The translations under genes were made by a program, and so were the position numbers. This document shows positions 28,258 to 37,458 of a stretch of 60,358 nucleotides of DNA, one piece after another. Each line of letters starts with the position of its first letter. Positions within the stretch are counted from its first letter, which is position 1. This DNA is from Spirochaetales bacterium. Lineage in GTDB: Bacteria > Spirochaetota > Spirochaetia > DSM-2461. Under the pieces are notes generated by a model, which was not told where the DNA came from, made no database searches, and saw only the letters and a program-made list of their open reading frames with translations. The stretch covers positions 1 to 60,358 of the forward strand of contig QKAW01000008.1 in assembly GCA_003247135.1 (NCBI GenBank), in the 5' to 3' direction.

Positions 28258-28760
28258 TGGAACTTAATATTGTACTCCATGAGCCGGAAATACCTCAAAA
28301 CACAGGAAATATTGCAAGAACCTGTGCTGCAATTGGTGCAAAACTCCATCTAATAGAACCTCTGGGGTTTAAAATTGATGAAAAGAGTGTTAGACGTGCC
28401 GGACTTGATTACTGGGATAAACTGGATGTAAAGTTGTACAGTAATCTTCAGGATTTTTTTAAAAAGAACCCCGATGGTCAATATATTTTTGGAACAACTA
28501 AAGCAAAAATAAACCATACACAGATAAAATATATGGAAAAATGCTACATATTTTTTGGAAAGGAGTCAAAAGGTCTTCCTGAGGATCTCCTCAAAGATAA
28601 CCCTGATACATCTGTTCGTATCCCGATGAAGAGTGAATTAAGATCATTAAACCTCTCAAATTGTGTAGCGATTATAGCCTATGAAGCCCTTAGACAGAAT
28701 AACTTTGAAACTCTGAGTTCCGAAGGAGAACTACATAACCTTAGCTGGGATGATCAATGA
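28257..28760 (+). CDS. trmL: tRNA (cytidine/uridine-34 2'-O)-methyltransferase
   Basis: 167 residues, SPOUT fold. The motifs LHEPEIPQNTGNIARTCAA, IEPLGFKIDEKSVRRAGLDYW, FGKESKGLP and RIPMKSELRSLNLSNCVAIIAYE match TrmL closely, and the length is right. It methylates the wobble ribose of tRNA-Leu isoacceptors as a homodimer. Its ATG overlaps the rel stop by one base (TAATG). Confidence 0.93.
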   Translation: MELNIVLHEPEIPQNTGNIARTCAAIGAKLHLIEPLGFKIDEKSVRRAGLDYWDKLDVKLYSNLQDFFKKNPDGQYIFGTTKAKINHTQIKYMEKCYIFFGKESKGLPEDLLKDNPDTSVRIPMKSELRSLNLSNCVAIIAYEALRQNNFETLSSEGELHNLSWDDQ

Positions 28761-29767
28761 GAAAACTTTTTATTATATTATTTCTGCTTACACTCTTCAC
28801 TATTAATGGAAATAGTTTTAAAGATTTACCGGATGATGAACTTGTTCAAATTGCTAAAGATGGTGATCCCGAGGCACAATATCAGTTGGGGCTTTTAATT
28901 GAAGAACTAAAAGTTACAAGAAATAGAACACGGTTAAACTATTTAGACAGAAACAGTTATTACTGGTTTGAATTAGCTGCAGAACAGGATCACCCGGAGG
29001 CTCTAACAAAAGTAGCCCAGGAGTATTTTAGCAGTTTTGGTCGCTACAAAGAGCAAAATTTTCCAAAATCAATAGAACTACTTAAAAGAGCTGAAGACAA
29101 GAATTCTGAAGCTGCCCTGTTTCTGGCTATTATATATTATAATGGACTTGGGATAGAAAAAAACAGAGAACTATCTATTGAGTATCTATCCAAAAGCCAG
29201 AAAGTGTACAGGCAGACTAAACCCATGGTTTTTCTTGAAAAAGAGTTTATAACCATGATAAGGGAGCTAACAGCTGAAGAGAACCCGGATGCACTATATA
29301 TCCTAGGGGACTTTTATTACTATGGTAAAACAGAGTACTATCCTCAGGATTACAGAAAAGCATTCCGAATCTATAAACAGGCTGGAGAAAAAGGTAATAT
29401 TGCTGCCACATATATGGTTGGGCTAATGTTATATAACGGAAACGGTGTTTTAAAAGATCTTCAGGAAAGTTACATATGGATGTATAAAGCAGCAGAATCA
29501 GGGAATACTCAAGCTATAATTAAAGCAGGAATAATGAACTACTTTGGAGAAGGAACTGATATTGATTATAACCAGGCTCATCTATATCTATCAATTGGAG
29601 CAGAAGCAGGAGAATCCCTTGCCCAATATTTTTTGGGAGTAATGTATTATAATGGGCAAGGATGTGAAATTGACCTTGAATTATCCAGAAAGTGGATTGA
29701 AGAGGCGTATTTAAACGGTTCTGCTTCGGCTAAAAAATTCTGGGATGCAAAAGAGCTTTGGCGATAG
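28757..29767 (+). CDS. Secreted Sel1-repeat protein
   Basis: 336 residues with a signal peptide (MRKLFIILFLLTLFTINGNS). About six to eight Sel1-like (SLR/TPR) repeats of 36 residues follow, for example DPEAQYQLGLLIEEL, NSEAALFLAIIYYNGLGIEKN, NIAATYMVGLMLYNGNGVLKD and ESLAQYFLGVMYYNGQGCEID. Such solenoids are protein-interaction scaffolds. It overlaps trmL by 4 bases (ATGA). Its 3' end overlaps the convergent DJ-1 gene by 38 bases. Function not known. Confidence 0.88.
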   Translation: MRKLFIILFLLTLFTINGNSFKDLPDDELVQIAKDGDPEAQYQLGLLIEELKVTRNRTRLNYLDRNSYYWFELAAEQDHPEALTKVAQEYFSSFGRYKEQNFPKSIELLKRAEDKNSEAALFLAIIYYNGLGIEKNRELSIEYLSKSQKVYRQTKPMVFLEKEFITMIRELTAEENPDALYILGDFYYYGKTEYYPQDYRKAFRIYKQAGEKGNIAATYMVGLMLYNGNGVLKDLQESYIWMYKAAESGNTQAIIKAGIMNYFGEGTDIDYNQAHLYLSIGAEAGESLAQYFLGVMYYNGQGCEIDLELSRKWIEEAYLNGSASAKKFWDAKELWR

Positions 29768-30293
29768 CATCATACTTTTCACTACCTAAAAAATATCTGA
29801 TAATCTCTAAAGAGAATTCCATAGCAGTTCCAGGCCCCATACTTGTTATAATATTGTCTGTATGAACAACTCTATCAAGAAGATGTACCCCTCGGGAGAC
29901 CCTGTCCTCAAATCCCGGGTAACATGTAAATTTCTTTCCATCCAAAATACCGGTATTCCCTAATACAACCCCTGGGGAAGCACATATAGCAGCAATAAGA
30001 CCATTTTTGGAATTCATATTTTTGATAAGATTCATTGCATTTTCAGACTCTGAAATATTTTGAGCTCCCGGCATTCCTCCGGGAATAACTACTCCATCAA
30101 GATCTTCAAATCCATTTGAATTAATTATTGAATCACAACTAATTTCAATATTATGCGACCCTCTTATTTTAATACCACCTATGCCAATAACAACAACATT
30201 AATTCCTGCTCTCCTTAAAAGATCTATAGGTGTAACTGCTTCAACTTCCTCAAACCCCGGTGCTATTAGTACTCCAACTTTTTTCATTTTCAT
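29730..30293 (-). CDS. DJ-1/PfpI family protein (YajL-like)
   Basis: 187 residues with the DJ-1/PfpI fold. The reactive cysteine is in LIAAICASPGVVL and the conserved glutamate in PGFEEVEAVTP; VVIPGGMPGAQN is also typical. DJ-1/YajL proteins have been linked to oxidative and carbonyl stress. The start at 30293 has AGGAAAC upstream and lies within the end of pcnB (44-base overlap), so it is coupled to it. The 3' end overlaps the Sel1 gene on the other strand. Confidence 0.88.
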   Translation of the reverse strand: MKMKKVGVLIAPGFEEVEAVTPIDLLRRAGINVVVIGIGGIKIRGSHNIEISCDSIINSNGFEDLDGVVIPGGMPGAQNISESENAMNLIKNMNSKNGLIAAICASPGVVLGNTGILDGKKFTCYPGFEDRVSRGVHLLDRVVHTDNIITSMGPGTAMEFSLEIIRYFLGSEKYDAIAKALLHPRIF

Positions 30294-31407
30294 GTTTCCT
30301 TATTTTTTTAAACTTATTAAATCCGGCTCTATTACCACCTTTCTTAACATAGCGTTTTTTCCCGGAAATTTTAATATTCTTCCTTTTTAATATAATTCTT
30401 GCAGCTTCTTCAACATCGATATTTGGTGCAATTAAAGGTTTAATACAATCCTTTATAGTTTGAACAAAATCCTTGAGTACTATATTTTTTGTATTAAAAC
30501 AGCCTAAACCAGTTAAATAACTATCTAAAAAGTAGGCTAAAGCCAGAGCTTTACTCTTCTCTTCACCTCTATTAACTTTTTTATCCAGTTTCTCAAGATC
30601 AAAATAGAGGGTTGTTAAAAACTCCTTTCTGTTTCGTCCAACAACAGCATCGTTTATTTCTGGAAATAGATATTGAAAAAGATTGTATTTAATAAAATCC
30701 TTTATAATATTTTTTGAATTACCAGAGAGTAAGATCTTGAAAACTTCTTCAATTAGTCTGGAAACGGAAACAGTGTCTATTCGATACCCATCTTTTTTTA
30801 TTTGCAATAATAACTTTAAGGGTATTTTCAAATTTGATATTCTACTGTATTTTATTGCCCTAATAATTCTAACAGGATCCTCTTCAAAAGTTGTTTTCAG
30901 ATCAATTATTGATCTTAACTTTCTACTTCTTAAATCCTTAACCCCACCGATATAATCTATTACCTGATCATCTATAGGATTGTAATAAAGTGCATTAATG
31001 GAGAAATCCCTTCTTTGAACATCCTCCTCTATTGCACCATAGTCATTGTTATTATTTGTAGACTGCAGGGATCTGAAAGTTGCTACCTCAAAAATTTTGG
31101 ATCCAAAATATATATGCACAAGTTTAAATCTGCGACCAATTATTCTAGAATTTCTGAATATCTTCCTAACCTCTTCAGGAAGAGCATCTGTAACTATATC
31201 AAAATCCTTTGGCTCCCTGGATGCCATTAAATCCCGTACTGCTCCACCAACAATATAGGATTGAAAACCCCACCGGTTTAACTTTTCTATAACAGATATT
31301 GCATCCCTATCAATCAGATTTTTATTAATTTTATGTTCTGGGGATTGGTAAATTTCTGCCTGTTTCATAGGCCGACCTTTTTTATCTGTACTGTATCTAA
31401 CTAACAT
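30250..31407 (-). CDS. pcnB: Poly(A) polymerase / tRNA nucleotidyltransferase family (PcnB-like)
   Basis: 385 residues. The nucleotidyltransferase head has YIVGGAVRDLM, the metal-binding DFDIVTD pair and RRFKLVHIYFG, followed by RRDFSINALYYN and the RAIKYSRI binding block. The family includes CCA-adding enzymes and poly(A) polymerases. The basic C-terminal tail (KKRYVKKGGNRAGFNKFKKIRK) favours PcnB, which tails RNA for decay. Which of the two cannot be settled by eye. The last 44 bases overlap the DJ-1 gene in another frame. Confidence 0.85.
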   Translation of the reverse strand: MLVRYSTDKKGRPMKQAEIYQSPEHKINKNLIDRDAISVIEKLNRWGFQSYIVGGAVRDLMASREPKDFDIVTDALPEEVRKIFRNSRIIGRRFKLVHIYFGSKIFEVATFRSLQSTNNNNDYGAIEEDVQRRDFSINALYYNPIDDQVIDYIGGVKDLRSRKLRSIIDLKTTFEEDPVRIIRAIKYSRISNLKIPLKLLLQIKKDGYRIDTVSVSRLIEEVFKILLSGNSKNIIKDFIKYNLFQYLFPEINDAVVGRNRKEFLTTLYFDLEKLDKKVNRGEEKSKALALAYFLDSYLTGLGCFNTKNIVLKDFVQTIKDCIKPLIAPNIDVEEAARIILKRKNIKISGKKRYVKKGGNRAGFNKFKKIRKHENEKSWSTNSTGV

Positions 31408-31555
31408 ATATAGAAATGTAACCTAAAAAGATTCTAAACACAACTATTATTAATACAGATATTAATAGACATAGTTAATACCTGATGATAATATTAATTT
31501 TAATAATATTAATGCCGATATTTTAAAAAAATCCATTTCCCGACAAGGATTATTG

Positions 31556-33703
31556 ATGAGAATAAAAAACAAATTAATAACTGTACAGATTATTTTAATA
31601 CTAACAATTCTTTTCTCTATATTAATATTTTCTTCCCATGTTGCAAGAAATATTGAAATTAGTAACTCAAGAATAGAATTGGGAAAAGCTGATACTGCGG
31701 TTAAAAGATTTAAAACCTATATAGATACAACTGCTAATAAAAGGCTTAAAGCTGATGAGCTTTCAAAGGAGCTTAGAACACTTTATGACATTCAGGGAGA
31801 GTATCTACTTAAAATAAGAAATCTTGATCAGTTTAAAACCTCAGTATTAAAAGATGAGTATGCTGAGACTATCAGATTTTATAATAATATTAATATTACG
31901 GCATTATCAGAACTTACTAACCTTTTAAATGCAGATATAAGCGATGAGATAAATCATATAATTGTCTCAACAGGTATAATTGAGGGAATAAAAAAGGTAA
32001 GAAGCAGACCTGAACTTTTTAATCTAGATAGCGAACAACAGGAAGAGATAAAAAACAGATTAAGTGAGATCTACGCCGCCCATGTTTTTCTTGGTCAGGA
32101 GTATTCAAGGTACCTTGTAAAGTGGAATGTAACCCTCTACGCATCAAACAGACGTTTAAATACACTGAATAAGTTCTCTTTAATCAGAACTATTATTCTT
32201 CTAATACTTCTGGTTTCGGTTGCATTCTATCTATCATATAGAATTACACACTTTATCAGTACAAACCTTAAAGAAGTTAACACTTCTTTGGCAAAAATGA
32301 CAAATGGAGACTTCTCATCAACACTTCATATCCCAGCTGGAGATGAATTCGGTGATCTTTCAAGAAGATTTAACCAGTTTATTCAACAACTTTGGAAAAA
32401 ACTAGACTCTATGAGTGTTATTATGAAGGATATAGGTAGTGCCATGAATGAGGATCTTAATCTTACAAAGATCCAGGGAAATATACTTTCTAATGTAACA
32501 AATCATATAATTTCCGATGCTTCAGCTATATTTACAATTACTGAAGAAGGTTTAAAAATGACATCCTCAAAGGGACATTTCCCACCATTCTATCCAATTG
32601 ATGAGGATATTTCCATGGATAGACCTATGGCGGCAAGATACCTTAACAACCATGTTGTTCCTTTAGATACACCTGTTGTAAATGAGTGTCTTGAAAACAA
32701 GGCACCAATAATTATTAAAGAGTGTCTTCACCACGAATATTTCCCACAATGTAATAATGCTGATTCTTCACTCTATATTCACTCCTTTATGATGGTTCCA
32801 TTAATAAACGCATCCAAGGTCATTGGAGTTCTGGTTGTTATCAGGTCCCAAAACAAACGTCCTTTTTCAGATTTGGACTACTCTAACTTTGTATCCTTAA
32901 GTGATTATTCAGCTTTAACACTGGATACACTGGAGAAATATAATGAACTTCTGGAAAAATTTGAGATGCAGAAAGAGATTGGTGTTGCTGCAGATATTCA
33001 AAACAGTCTTATTCCCGAGAAAATGCCTGTAGTAAAAGGTTTGACCTCAAGTGCATTTACACTGGCAGCAAAGGGTGTAAGTGGTGATTATTACGATTTT
33101 TTCAGAATGAATAAACACACAATTGGTGCAACTGTGTGTGATGTAGCCGGAAAAGGTGTTCCTGCATCCCTTGTTATGGTTATGATCAGAACAATCCTGA
33201 GACTTGTTTCATCACCGACTAGAGGTGCTGCAGAAACATTAACAATGTTAAATAAAAGTATTAGTGGGAAAATTGATGTTGATAGATATGCAACAATGGG
33301 ATTCTTTAAAATTGACCTGGAAAAGATGAAGCTGAGTTATACAAACGCAGCCCACCATCCAATTCAAATCTTTAGACAGAGTACTCAAAAATTCTATGCA
33401 ATTGACTCTCCGGGGCTTCCTGTTGGTATTGATAGAGATGCAAAATACAGTGAAAAACGGGTTTCAATTTACCCTGGTGATATTATTTTTATGTATACGG
33501 ATGGTTTCCCTGAAGCAAGAAATCATGATGGAGATGAGTACTCAACCAGCAGAATGTTAAGAGAGATTCGGCTACATTGTCGATTAAATGCAAAACAGAT
33601 ACTTGATGCGGTTATAAACGATATGCATAAATTTACAGCTCGAGCGAAACAGCATGATGATCAGACAATATTAATAATTAAAATTGATGAGGAAAAAAAA
33701 TAG
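31556..33703 (+). CDS. Membrane sensor with HAMP, GAF and SpoIIE-type PP2C phosphatase domains (copy 1)
   Basis: 715 residues. An N-terminal membrane span and a 180-residue outer helical sensor lead to a second span (about 215-232). HAMP (235-290), GAF (about 305-465) and a SpoIIE/PP2C phosphatase (480-715) follow. Metal-binding and catalytic motifs are visible: KGVSGDYYDFF, ATVCDVAGKGVPASL, MYTDGFPEARN. Such enzymes dephosphorylate anti-anti-sigma factors. The ATG at 31556 (AAGGATT upstream) is preferred to the TTG one codon before. It is followed directly (TAGATG) by a paralogue. No anti-sigma or STAS gene is adjacent. Confidence 0.9.
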   Translation: MRIKNKLITVQIILILTILFSILIFSSHVARNIEISNSRIELGKADTAVKRFKTYIDTTANKRLKADELSKELRTLYDIQGEYLLKIRNLDQFKTSVLKDEYAETIRFYNNINITALSELTNLLNADISDEINHIIVSTGIIEGIKKVRSRPELFNLDSEQQEEIKNRLSEIYAAHVFLGQEYSRYLVKWNVTLYASNRRLNTLNKFSLIRTIILLILLVSVAFYLSYRITHFISTNLKEVNTSLAKMTNGDFSSTLHIPAGDEFGDLSRRFNQFIQQLWKKLDSMSVIMKDIGSAMNEDLNLTKIQGNILSNVTNHIISDASAIFTITEEGLKMTSSKGHFPPFYPIDEDISMDRPMAARYLNNHVVPLDTPVVNECLENKAPIIIKECLHHEYFPQCNNADSSLYIHSFMMVPLINASKVIGVLVVIRSQNKRPFSDLDYSNFVSLSDYSALTLDTLEKYNELLEKFEMQKEIGVAADIQNSLIPEKMPVVKGLTSSAFTLAAKGVSGDYYDFFRMNKHTIGATVCDVAGKGVPASLVMVMIRTILRLVSSPTRGAAETLTMLNKSISGKIDVDRYATMGFFKIDLEKMKLSYTNAAHHPIQIFRQSTQKFYAIDSPGLPVGIDRDAKYSEKRVSIYPGDIIFMYTDGFPEARNHDGDEYSTSRMLREIRLHCRLNAKQILDAVINDMHKFTARAKQHDDQTILIIKIDEEKK

Positions 33704-35839
33704 ATGAAGAATAGAACTAAAATAACAATAATACAGATAAGTACTCTATTCTGCATCGTACTGTCTATAGGTATTCTATATGATTCATTAACAGAGATAC
33801 AGAGTATAAAAAAACTCCAGGAGGACTTTAACACAGTTGTTAATTACGAATATCAACTAAGTGATCTGTTATACAACTCCCTATATACTGAAAAAAATAT
33901 TGTAGAAGCCGGTTCTGAAATAATATTAAAGTATGAACAGTTAACAAGCCTGGTAGACTCACTCTATTACCTAATTCTCGATGACTATATGGAGCATATT
34001 TTTAAGGACTTCTATTATCAGTGGTATCAAAAAAGTGCAAACTACTACAAGCCCCTGAATAATAACTTTAAAGAGTTTATTGATCCGGAATCAGGTTGGA
34101 TACAGATAATTCAAGACCAGGGACTTTTGAGAGCATACGATATATTAATTGAACAGAAAGCAAATGGTTTTGAGGATAGTGCAAAATTAAATAAACTATT
34201 CTTCTCAATATCCAGAATTGAGAACAACTATACTGACCAGTATGCTATTGGTAACCAGATAAAATATCTTCAGGAAGAACTTATATATAATATTGAAGTA
34301 AATATTGCCACCAATGCATTAATACTAATTATAATTATTATACTAACAGTAACACCTGCAATAATTATCAGTATGAGAATATCAGGCTCAATTATAAAAA
34401 AGATAAAAAATGTAGAAGAGTCAATTCAGAAAATTTCCGAGGGGGATTTAACAACCCATATTACAGATACCGACAATGATGAGTTTCAGGAGATTGCAAG
34501 GAGTTTTAATACTTTAACCGACACACTTCTAAAAAAATCTGCTTCTATGCGGGATATTATGAATGAGGTCGGGTCAATTATTACTGAATCAGTAGATATG
34601 AATGCGCTACTAATAAAAATTACAGAGCTGGCAAAGCAGACCTCTAATGCCAATTCCGCTGTAATGTTAATGGTTGATAAATTTTCTGATAATCTCCTTG
34701 TAGAGCATGTGGATGGATATTTCCCTCCACCATACAGTATGAGTAGTGCAGTAAAATCACGTCGTGATGCTATTGAGGAAAAATTCAAAAAAACACCAAT
34801 TGGGTTTAATAGCTGTTATATAGCAAAAGAGAGTGTATTAAAGGGTAAACCCCTTTTTATAAAAGATTCAGAAGTTGAGAGCGACAAACTGCCTATAAAC
34901 AGTAACCCAAGAGATATTCTCTTTATAAAATCCAGTATGACATTCCCCTTGGTTGTTTCTAATAAACTGTTAGGTGTTATATCACTGGCTAAAACAAAAA
35001 GAGAGGAGATGTTTTCGGATCTTGACTTTACAAATGCTATGTCTTTTGTTGAGTATGTTTCCCTAACTATAGATAACCTTTATAAATATATGGAGTTACT
35101 TGATAAAAGTGAGATGAAAAGAGAAATGGGTATTGCATCTGAAATTCAAACCCAGCTGCTACCTAAAAAAATACCAAATGTACCTAATATAGATGTCTCT
35201 GCCTTTTCTAACAGTGCCCGGGGTATTAGTGGAGACTATTATGATATCTATAAAACAAGTAAGGACAGATGTGTTGCTACAGTTTGTGATGTTGCGGGTA
35301 AAGGTATACCTGCAGCTCTGGTTCTTGTAATTATTAGAACAATTTTACAACTTGCATCAAATAGTCGTTCAACAGCAAAGGATTTATTAACATTTCTGAA
35401 TAAAAGTATTTCGGACAGAGTTAAAACTGACTATTTTGCAACACTTTCCATACTTGTTTACGATGATACAACTGAAGAGATGACAGTCTCAATCGCCGGG
35501 GAGACACCAATCCTTGTTTACAGAAGTAAGGAGCAGATAGTTGAGCGAATTTACCATAACGAGGTTCCGGTAGGTATTGATAAAGCCACAGTTTATAAGA
35601 ACAAGACTATAAAGCTAAAGGAAGATGATATCGTCTATATGTTTACTGATGGTATTCTTGAAGTTAGAAATAACTTTAATGATGTTTTCTCAATTAATGA
35701 GCTTGAATCCTTTATTCTTGAGAATTCAAATAACCGTACAGAGACAATCTCTCTTCTATTAAAAAATTACCTGGATGAGTTTAGAGGAAGTCAGGATAAA
35801 ATAGATGATGAAACTGTTGTAATTTTTAAGAAGATTTAG
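33704..35839 (+). CDS. Membrane sensor with HAMP, GAF and SpoIIE-type PP2C phosphatase domains (copy 2)
   Basis: 711 residues, clearly a paralogue of the preceding gene with the same order: span, about 180-residue outer helical sensor (very different in sequence), span (about 203-222), HAMP, GAF, SpoIIE phosphatase. The phosphatase motifs RGISGDYYDIY, ATVCDVAGKGIPAAL and MFTDGILEVRN are intact. Linkers such as KSEMKREMGIASEIQTQLLPKKIP match copy 1 block by block. Zero intergenic space implies coexpression. The pair probably senses two different signals and acts on the same or parallel anti-anti-sigma partners (inference). The 3' end overlaps a convergent gene by 14 bases. Confidence 0.9.
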   Translation: MKNRTKITIIQISTLFCIVLSIGILYDSLTEIQSIKKLQEDFNTVVNYEYQLSDLLYNSLYTEKNIVEAGSEIILKYEQLTSLVDSLYYLILDDYMEHIFKDFYYQWYQKSANYYKPLNNNFKEFIDPESGWIQIIQDQGLLRAYDILIEQKANGFEDSAKLNKLFFSISRIENNYTDQYAIGNQIKYLQEELIYNIEVNIATNALILIIIIILTVTPAIIISMRISGSIIKKIKNVEESIQKISEGDLTTHITDTDNDEFQEIARSFNTLTDTLLKKSASMRDIMNEVGSIITESVDMNALLIKITELAKQTSNANSAVMLMVDKFSDNLLVEHVDGYFPPPYSMSSAVKSRRDAIEEKFKKTPIGFNSCYIAKESVLKGKPLFIKDSEVESDKLPINSNPRDILFIKSSMTFPLVVSNKLLGVISLAKTKREEMFSDLDFTNAMSFVEYVSLTIDNLYKYMELLDKSEMKREMGIASEIQTQLLPKKIPNVPNIDVSAFSNSARGISGDYYDIYKTSKDRCVATVCDVAGKGIPAALVLVIIRTILQLASNSRSTAKDLLTFLNKSISDRVKTDYFATLSILVYDDTTEEMTVSIAGETPILVYRSKEQIVERIYHNEVPVGIDKATVYKNKTIKLKEDDIVYMFTDGILEVRNNFNDVFSINELESFILENSNNRTETISLLLKNYLDEFRGSQDKIDDETVVIFKKI

Positions 35840-36317
35840 AAAGACTTTTGTTATACATAATAATTGTAACGCCAATAACCGCTAAACCAATTATTCGTAT
35901 AATAAAATATGAAAATCCCATGGGAAATATTACAAACAGAGATCCAATAATAATTAAGGTAATACCTGTACTCTTCTCCATGGCTTTAAAAATAGCAAAA
36001 ACTCCAGTAAGAATCAGAAAAACACCAATTATTACAAAAATAATTGAAGAGAGTAAAACAGATAAAGTGGCTGATTGAAATAAACACAAGAGAGACAAAA
36101 GAGTAAATACAGCTGCTTTTATCCCTTCATAAGCCCAACCTTTTCTGAATTTTATAAGTATAATAGAGGAAACCATAGAATTAACCCCAAGAACAATTAG
36201 ATACACTCCAAGTGTAAAAATCATAATAGAGAGGAAGGAACCGGGTAAAACTATCATTACAAAACCTGCTACACCTAACAATATATATTTAGACTTATCA
36301 ACTAAAAAATTATTCAA
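35826..36317 (-). CDS. DUF308/HdeD-like membrane protein
   Basis: 163 residues, five to six hydrophobic spans arranged as in HdeD/DUF308 proteins (GVAGFVMIVLPGSFL ... GVYLIVLGVNSMVSSI ... GVFLILTGVFAIFKAM). The start is a TTG at 36317 with AGGAG at good spacing. Family members occur in acid- and stress-response contexts; function is unknown. Just upstream on the same strand lies a promoter, a stem-loop and a run of T that together could attenuate expression. Confidence 0.8.
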   Translation of the reverse strand: MNNFLVDKSKYILLGVAGFVMIVLPGSFLSIMIFTLGVYLIVLGVNSMVSSIILIKFRKGWAYEGIKAAVFTLLSLLCLFQSATLSVLLSSIIFVIIGVFLILTGVFAIFKAMEKSTGITLIIIGSLFVIFPMGFSYFIIRIIGLAVIGVTIIMYNKSLSKSS

Positions 36318-36329
36318 AAAAAACTCCTA

Positions 36330-36411
36330 AAAAAAAAGCAGTAACCAGATTGATTACTGCTGATCAAATTTAAAAACAACTGCAATGAATTTAATATTTG
36401 GAAAACTATAC
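36330..36411 (-). ncRNA. Predicted leader RNA or small RNA of about 80 nt
   Basis: Bounded by the TTGACA/TACAAT promoter and the stem-loop with T-run. No open frame of note lies inside it. It does not match a riboswitch that I recognise. It could be an attenuated leader for the DUF308 gene or an independent small RNA. Confidence 0.35.
36338..36360 (-). terminator. Stem-loop plus T-run before the DUF308 gene (attenuator-like)
   Basis: On the minus strand GCAGTAA (36360-36354) pairs with TTACTGC (36344-36338) and is followed directly by nine T. The AGGAG of the DUF308 gene comes right after. It is a terminator placed between a promoter and its gene, about 50-70 bases after the predicted transcription start. 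Confidence 0.6.
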
Positions 36412-36417
36412 ATCAAA

Positions 36418-36445
36418 ATTGTACCTCATAACAGCTAATTGTCAA
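36418..36445 (-). promoter_or_regulatory. Strong sigma70-type promoter on the minus strand
   Basis: TTGACA (36445-36440), 16-base spacer, TACAAT (36423-36418). One of the best promoter matches in the window. Its transcript would run about 80 bases to the terminator and, if it reads through, into the DUF308 gene. Confidence 0.6.
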
Positions 36446-36490
36446 TGTTTTTTTATTTTAGGAAGTATTACAAAAATTTATGTTATACAC

Positions 36491-36496
36491 TATAAT
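36491..36496 (+). promoter_or_regulatory. TATAAT -10 box six bases before ATG 36503
   Basis: TATAAT-CTTATT-ATG with no Shine-Dalgarno, so a likely leaderless start. It supports the ATG at 36503 rather than an upstream in-frame start at 36398. A weak -35 (TTACAA) lies 17 bases before. Confidence 0.5.
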
Positions 36497-36502
36497 CTTA
36501 TT

Positions 36503-37456
36503 ATGAATATAGTCGTTTTAGATGCAGCCACATTAGGTATTGGTTTGGATTTGTCACCTTTTAACAAGTTTGGTGATGTTACAGTCTTTCAGAACACTGA
36601 TTACAGCGAGTTAGTATCCCATGCCGGTAATGCTGATGTAGTAATAGTAAATAAAATGTCTTTAGGTGAAAATGAATTTGTAAAATTACCTAAACTAAAA
36701 TTAATATGTTTATCAGCTACAGGATTTGATAATATTGATGTTAAATCCGCCGAACAACGGGGTATTGCAGTTACAAATGTTCCTGAATACTCAACTAAAT
36801 CAGTAGCACAGCACACTTTCAGTATTCTTCTGTACCAGCTTCAAAGCCTTAAATTTTATGATAACTATGTTCTAAACAGAGAGTACTCTGGAAAATCATC
36901 CTTTACAAATATAGAAAAAAGCTGGACAGAGATTGCTGGTAAAAACTGGGGAATTATTGGTATGGGGAATATAGGCAGAAGCGTAGCTAAAATAGCCAAA
37001 GCCTTTGGAGCCAATGTTTTCTGGACTTCAACCAGTGGAGCAAAAAGGCAGGAGGAGTACCCTGAAATTCCTTTTAAAGAACTGCTTAAGAGTTGTGACA
37101 TAATTTCAATCCACTCCCCTTTAAATAATAAAACAAGGGATCTTATATCCCATAATGAGTTTAAGCTTGTAAAAAAGAATCTTATACTTCTAAACCTTGG
37201 CAGAGGTGGAATAATTAATGAAGAAGCCCTGGCAAAAGCACTGGATGAAGATGTAATTGCAGGAGCCTGTCTGGATGTTGTAACCAGTGAACCAATAAAT
37301 GATGATAATCCACTGGTAAATATGAAAAAGAGGGAGAAGTTATTAATAACCCCTCATATAGCATGGGCAAGTCTTGAAGCCAGAAATTGTGTAATTCAGC
37401 AAATTTGTGAGAATATGAAAGCTTTTTTTAATGGAGAAAAAAGGAACAGGGTTTAA
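36503..37456 (+). CDS. D-isomer-specific 2-hydroxyacid dehydrogenase
   Basis: 317 residues. NAD-binding loop GIIGMGNIGRSVAKIA; catalytic arginine in NLGRGGIINE, glutamate in DVVTSEPI and histidine in LITPHIAWAS. This set is complete for the family, which reduces 2-oxoacids such as hydroxypyruvate, glyoxylate or pyruvate with NADH. The HIAWAS end is seen in glycerate/hydroxypyruvate reductase types. A start at 36398 would add 35 residues of poor sequence and is not supported. The substrate is not determined. Confidence 0.88.
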   Translation: MNIVVLDAATLGIGLDLSPFNKFGDVTVFQNTDYSELVSHAGNADVVIVNKMSLGENEFVKLPKLKLICLSATGFDNIDVKSAEQRGIAVTNVPEYSTKSVAQHTFSILLYQLQSLKFYDNYVLNREYSGKSSFTNIEKSWTEIAGKNWGIIGMGNIGRSVAKIAKAFGANVFWTSTSGAKRQEEYPEIPFKELLKSCDIISIHSPLNNKTRDLISHNEFKLVKKNLILLNLGRGGIINEEALAKALDEDVIAGACLDVVTSEPINDDNPLVNMKKREKLLITPHIAWASLEARNCVIQQICENMKAFFNGEKRNRV

Positions 37457-37458
37457 AC

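Noticed and set aside
31430..31550. AT-rich repeats (ATTAAT/AATATT) upstream of the SpoIIE genes as an origin or phage site
   Set aside because: Short, irregular, with no DnaA-box cluster; ordinary AT-rich intergenic DNA is enough.
36398..36502. 35-residue upstream extension of the 2-hydroxyacid dehydrogenase
   Set aside because: The segment overlaps the minus-strand promoter and the TATAAT box for ATG 36503; it adds nothing typical of the family.
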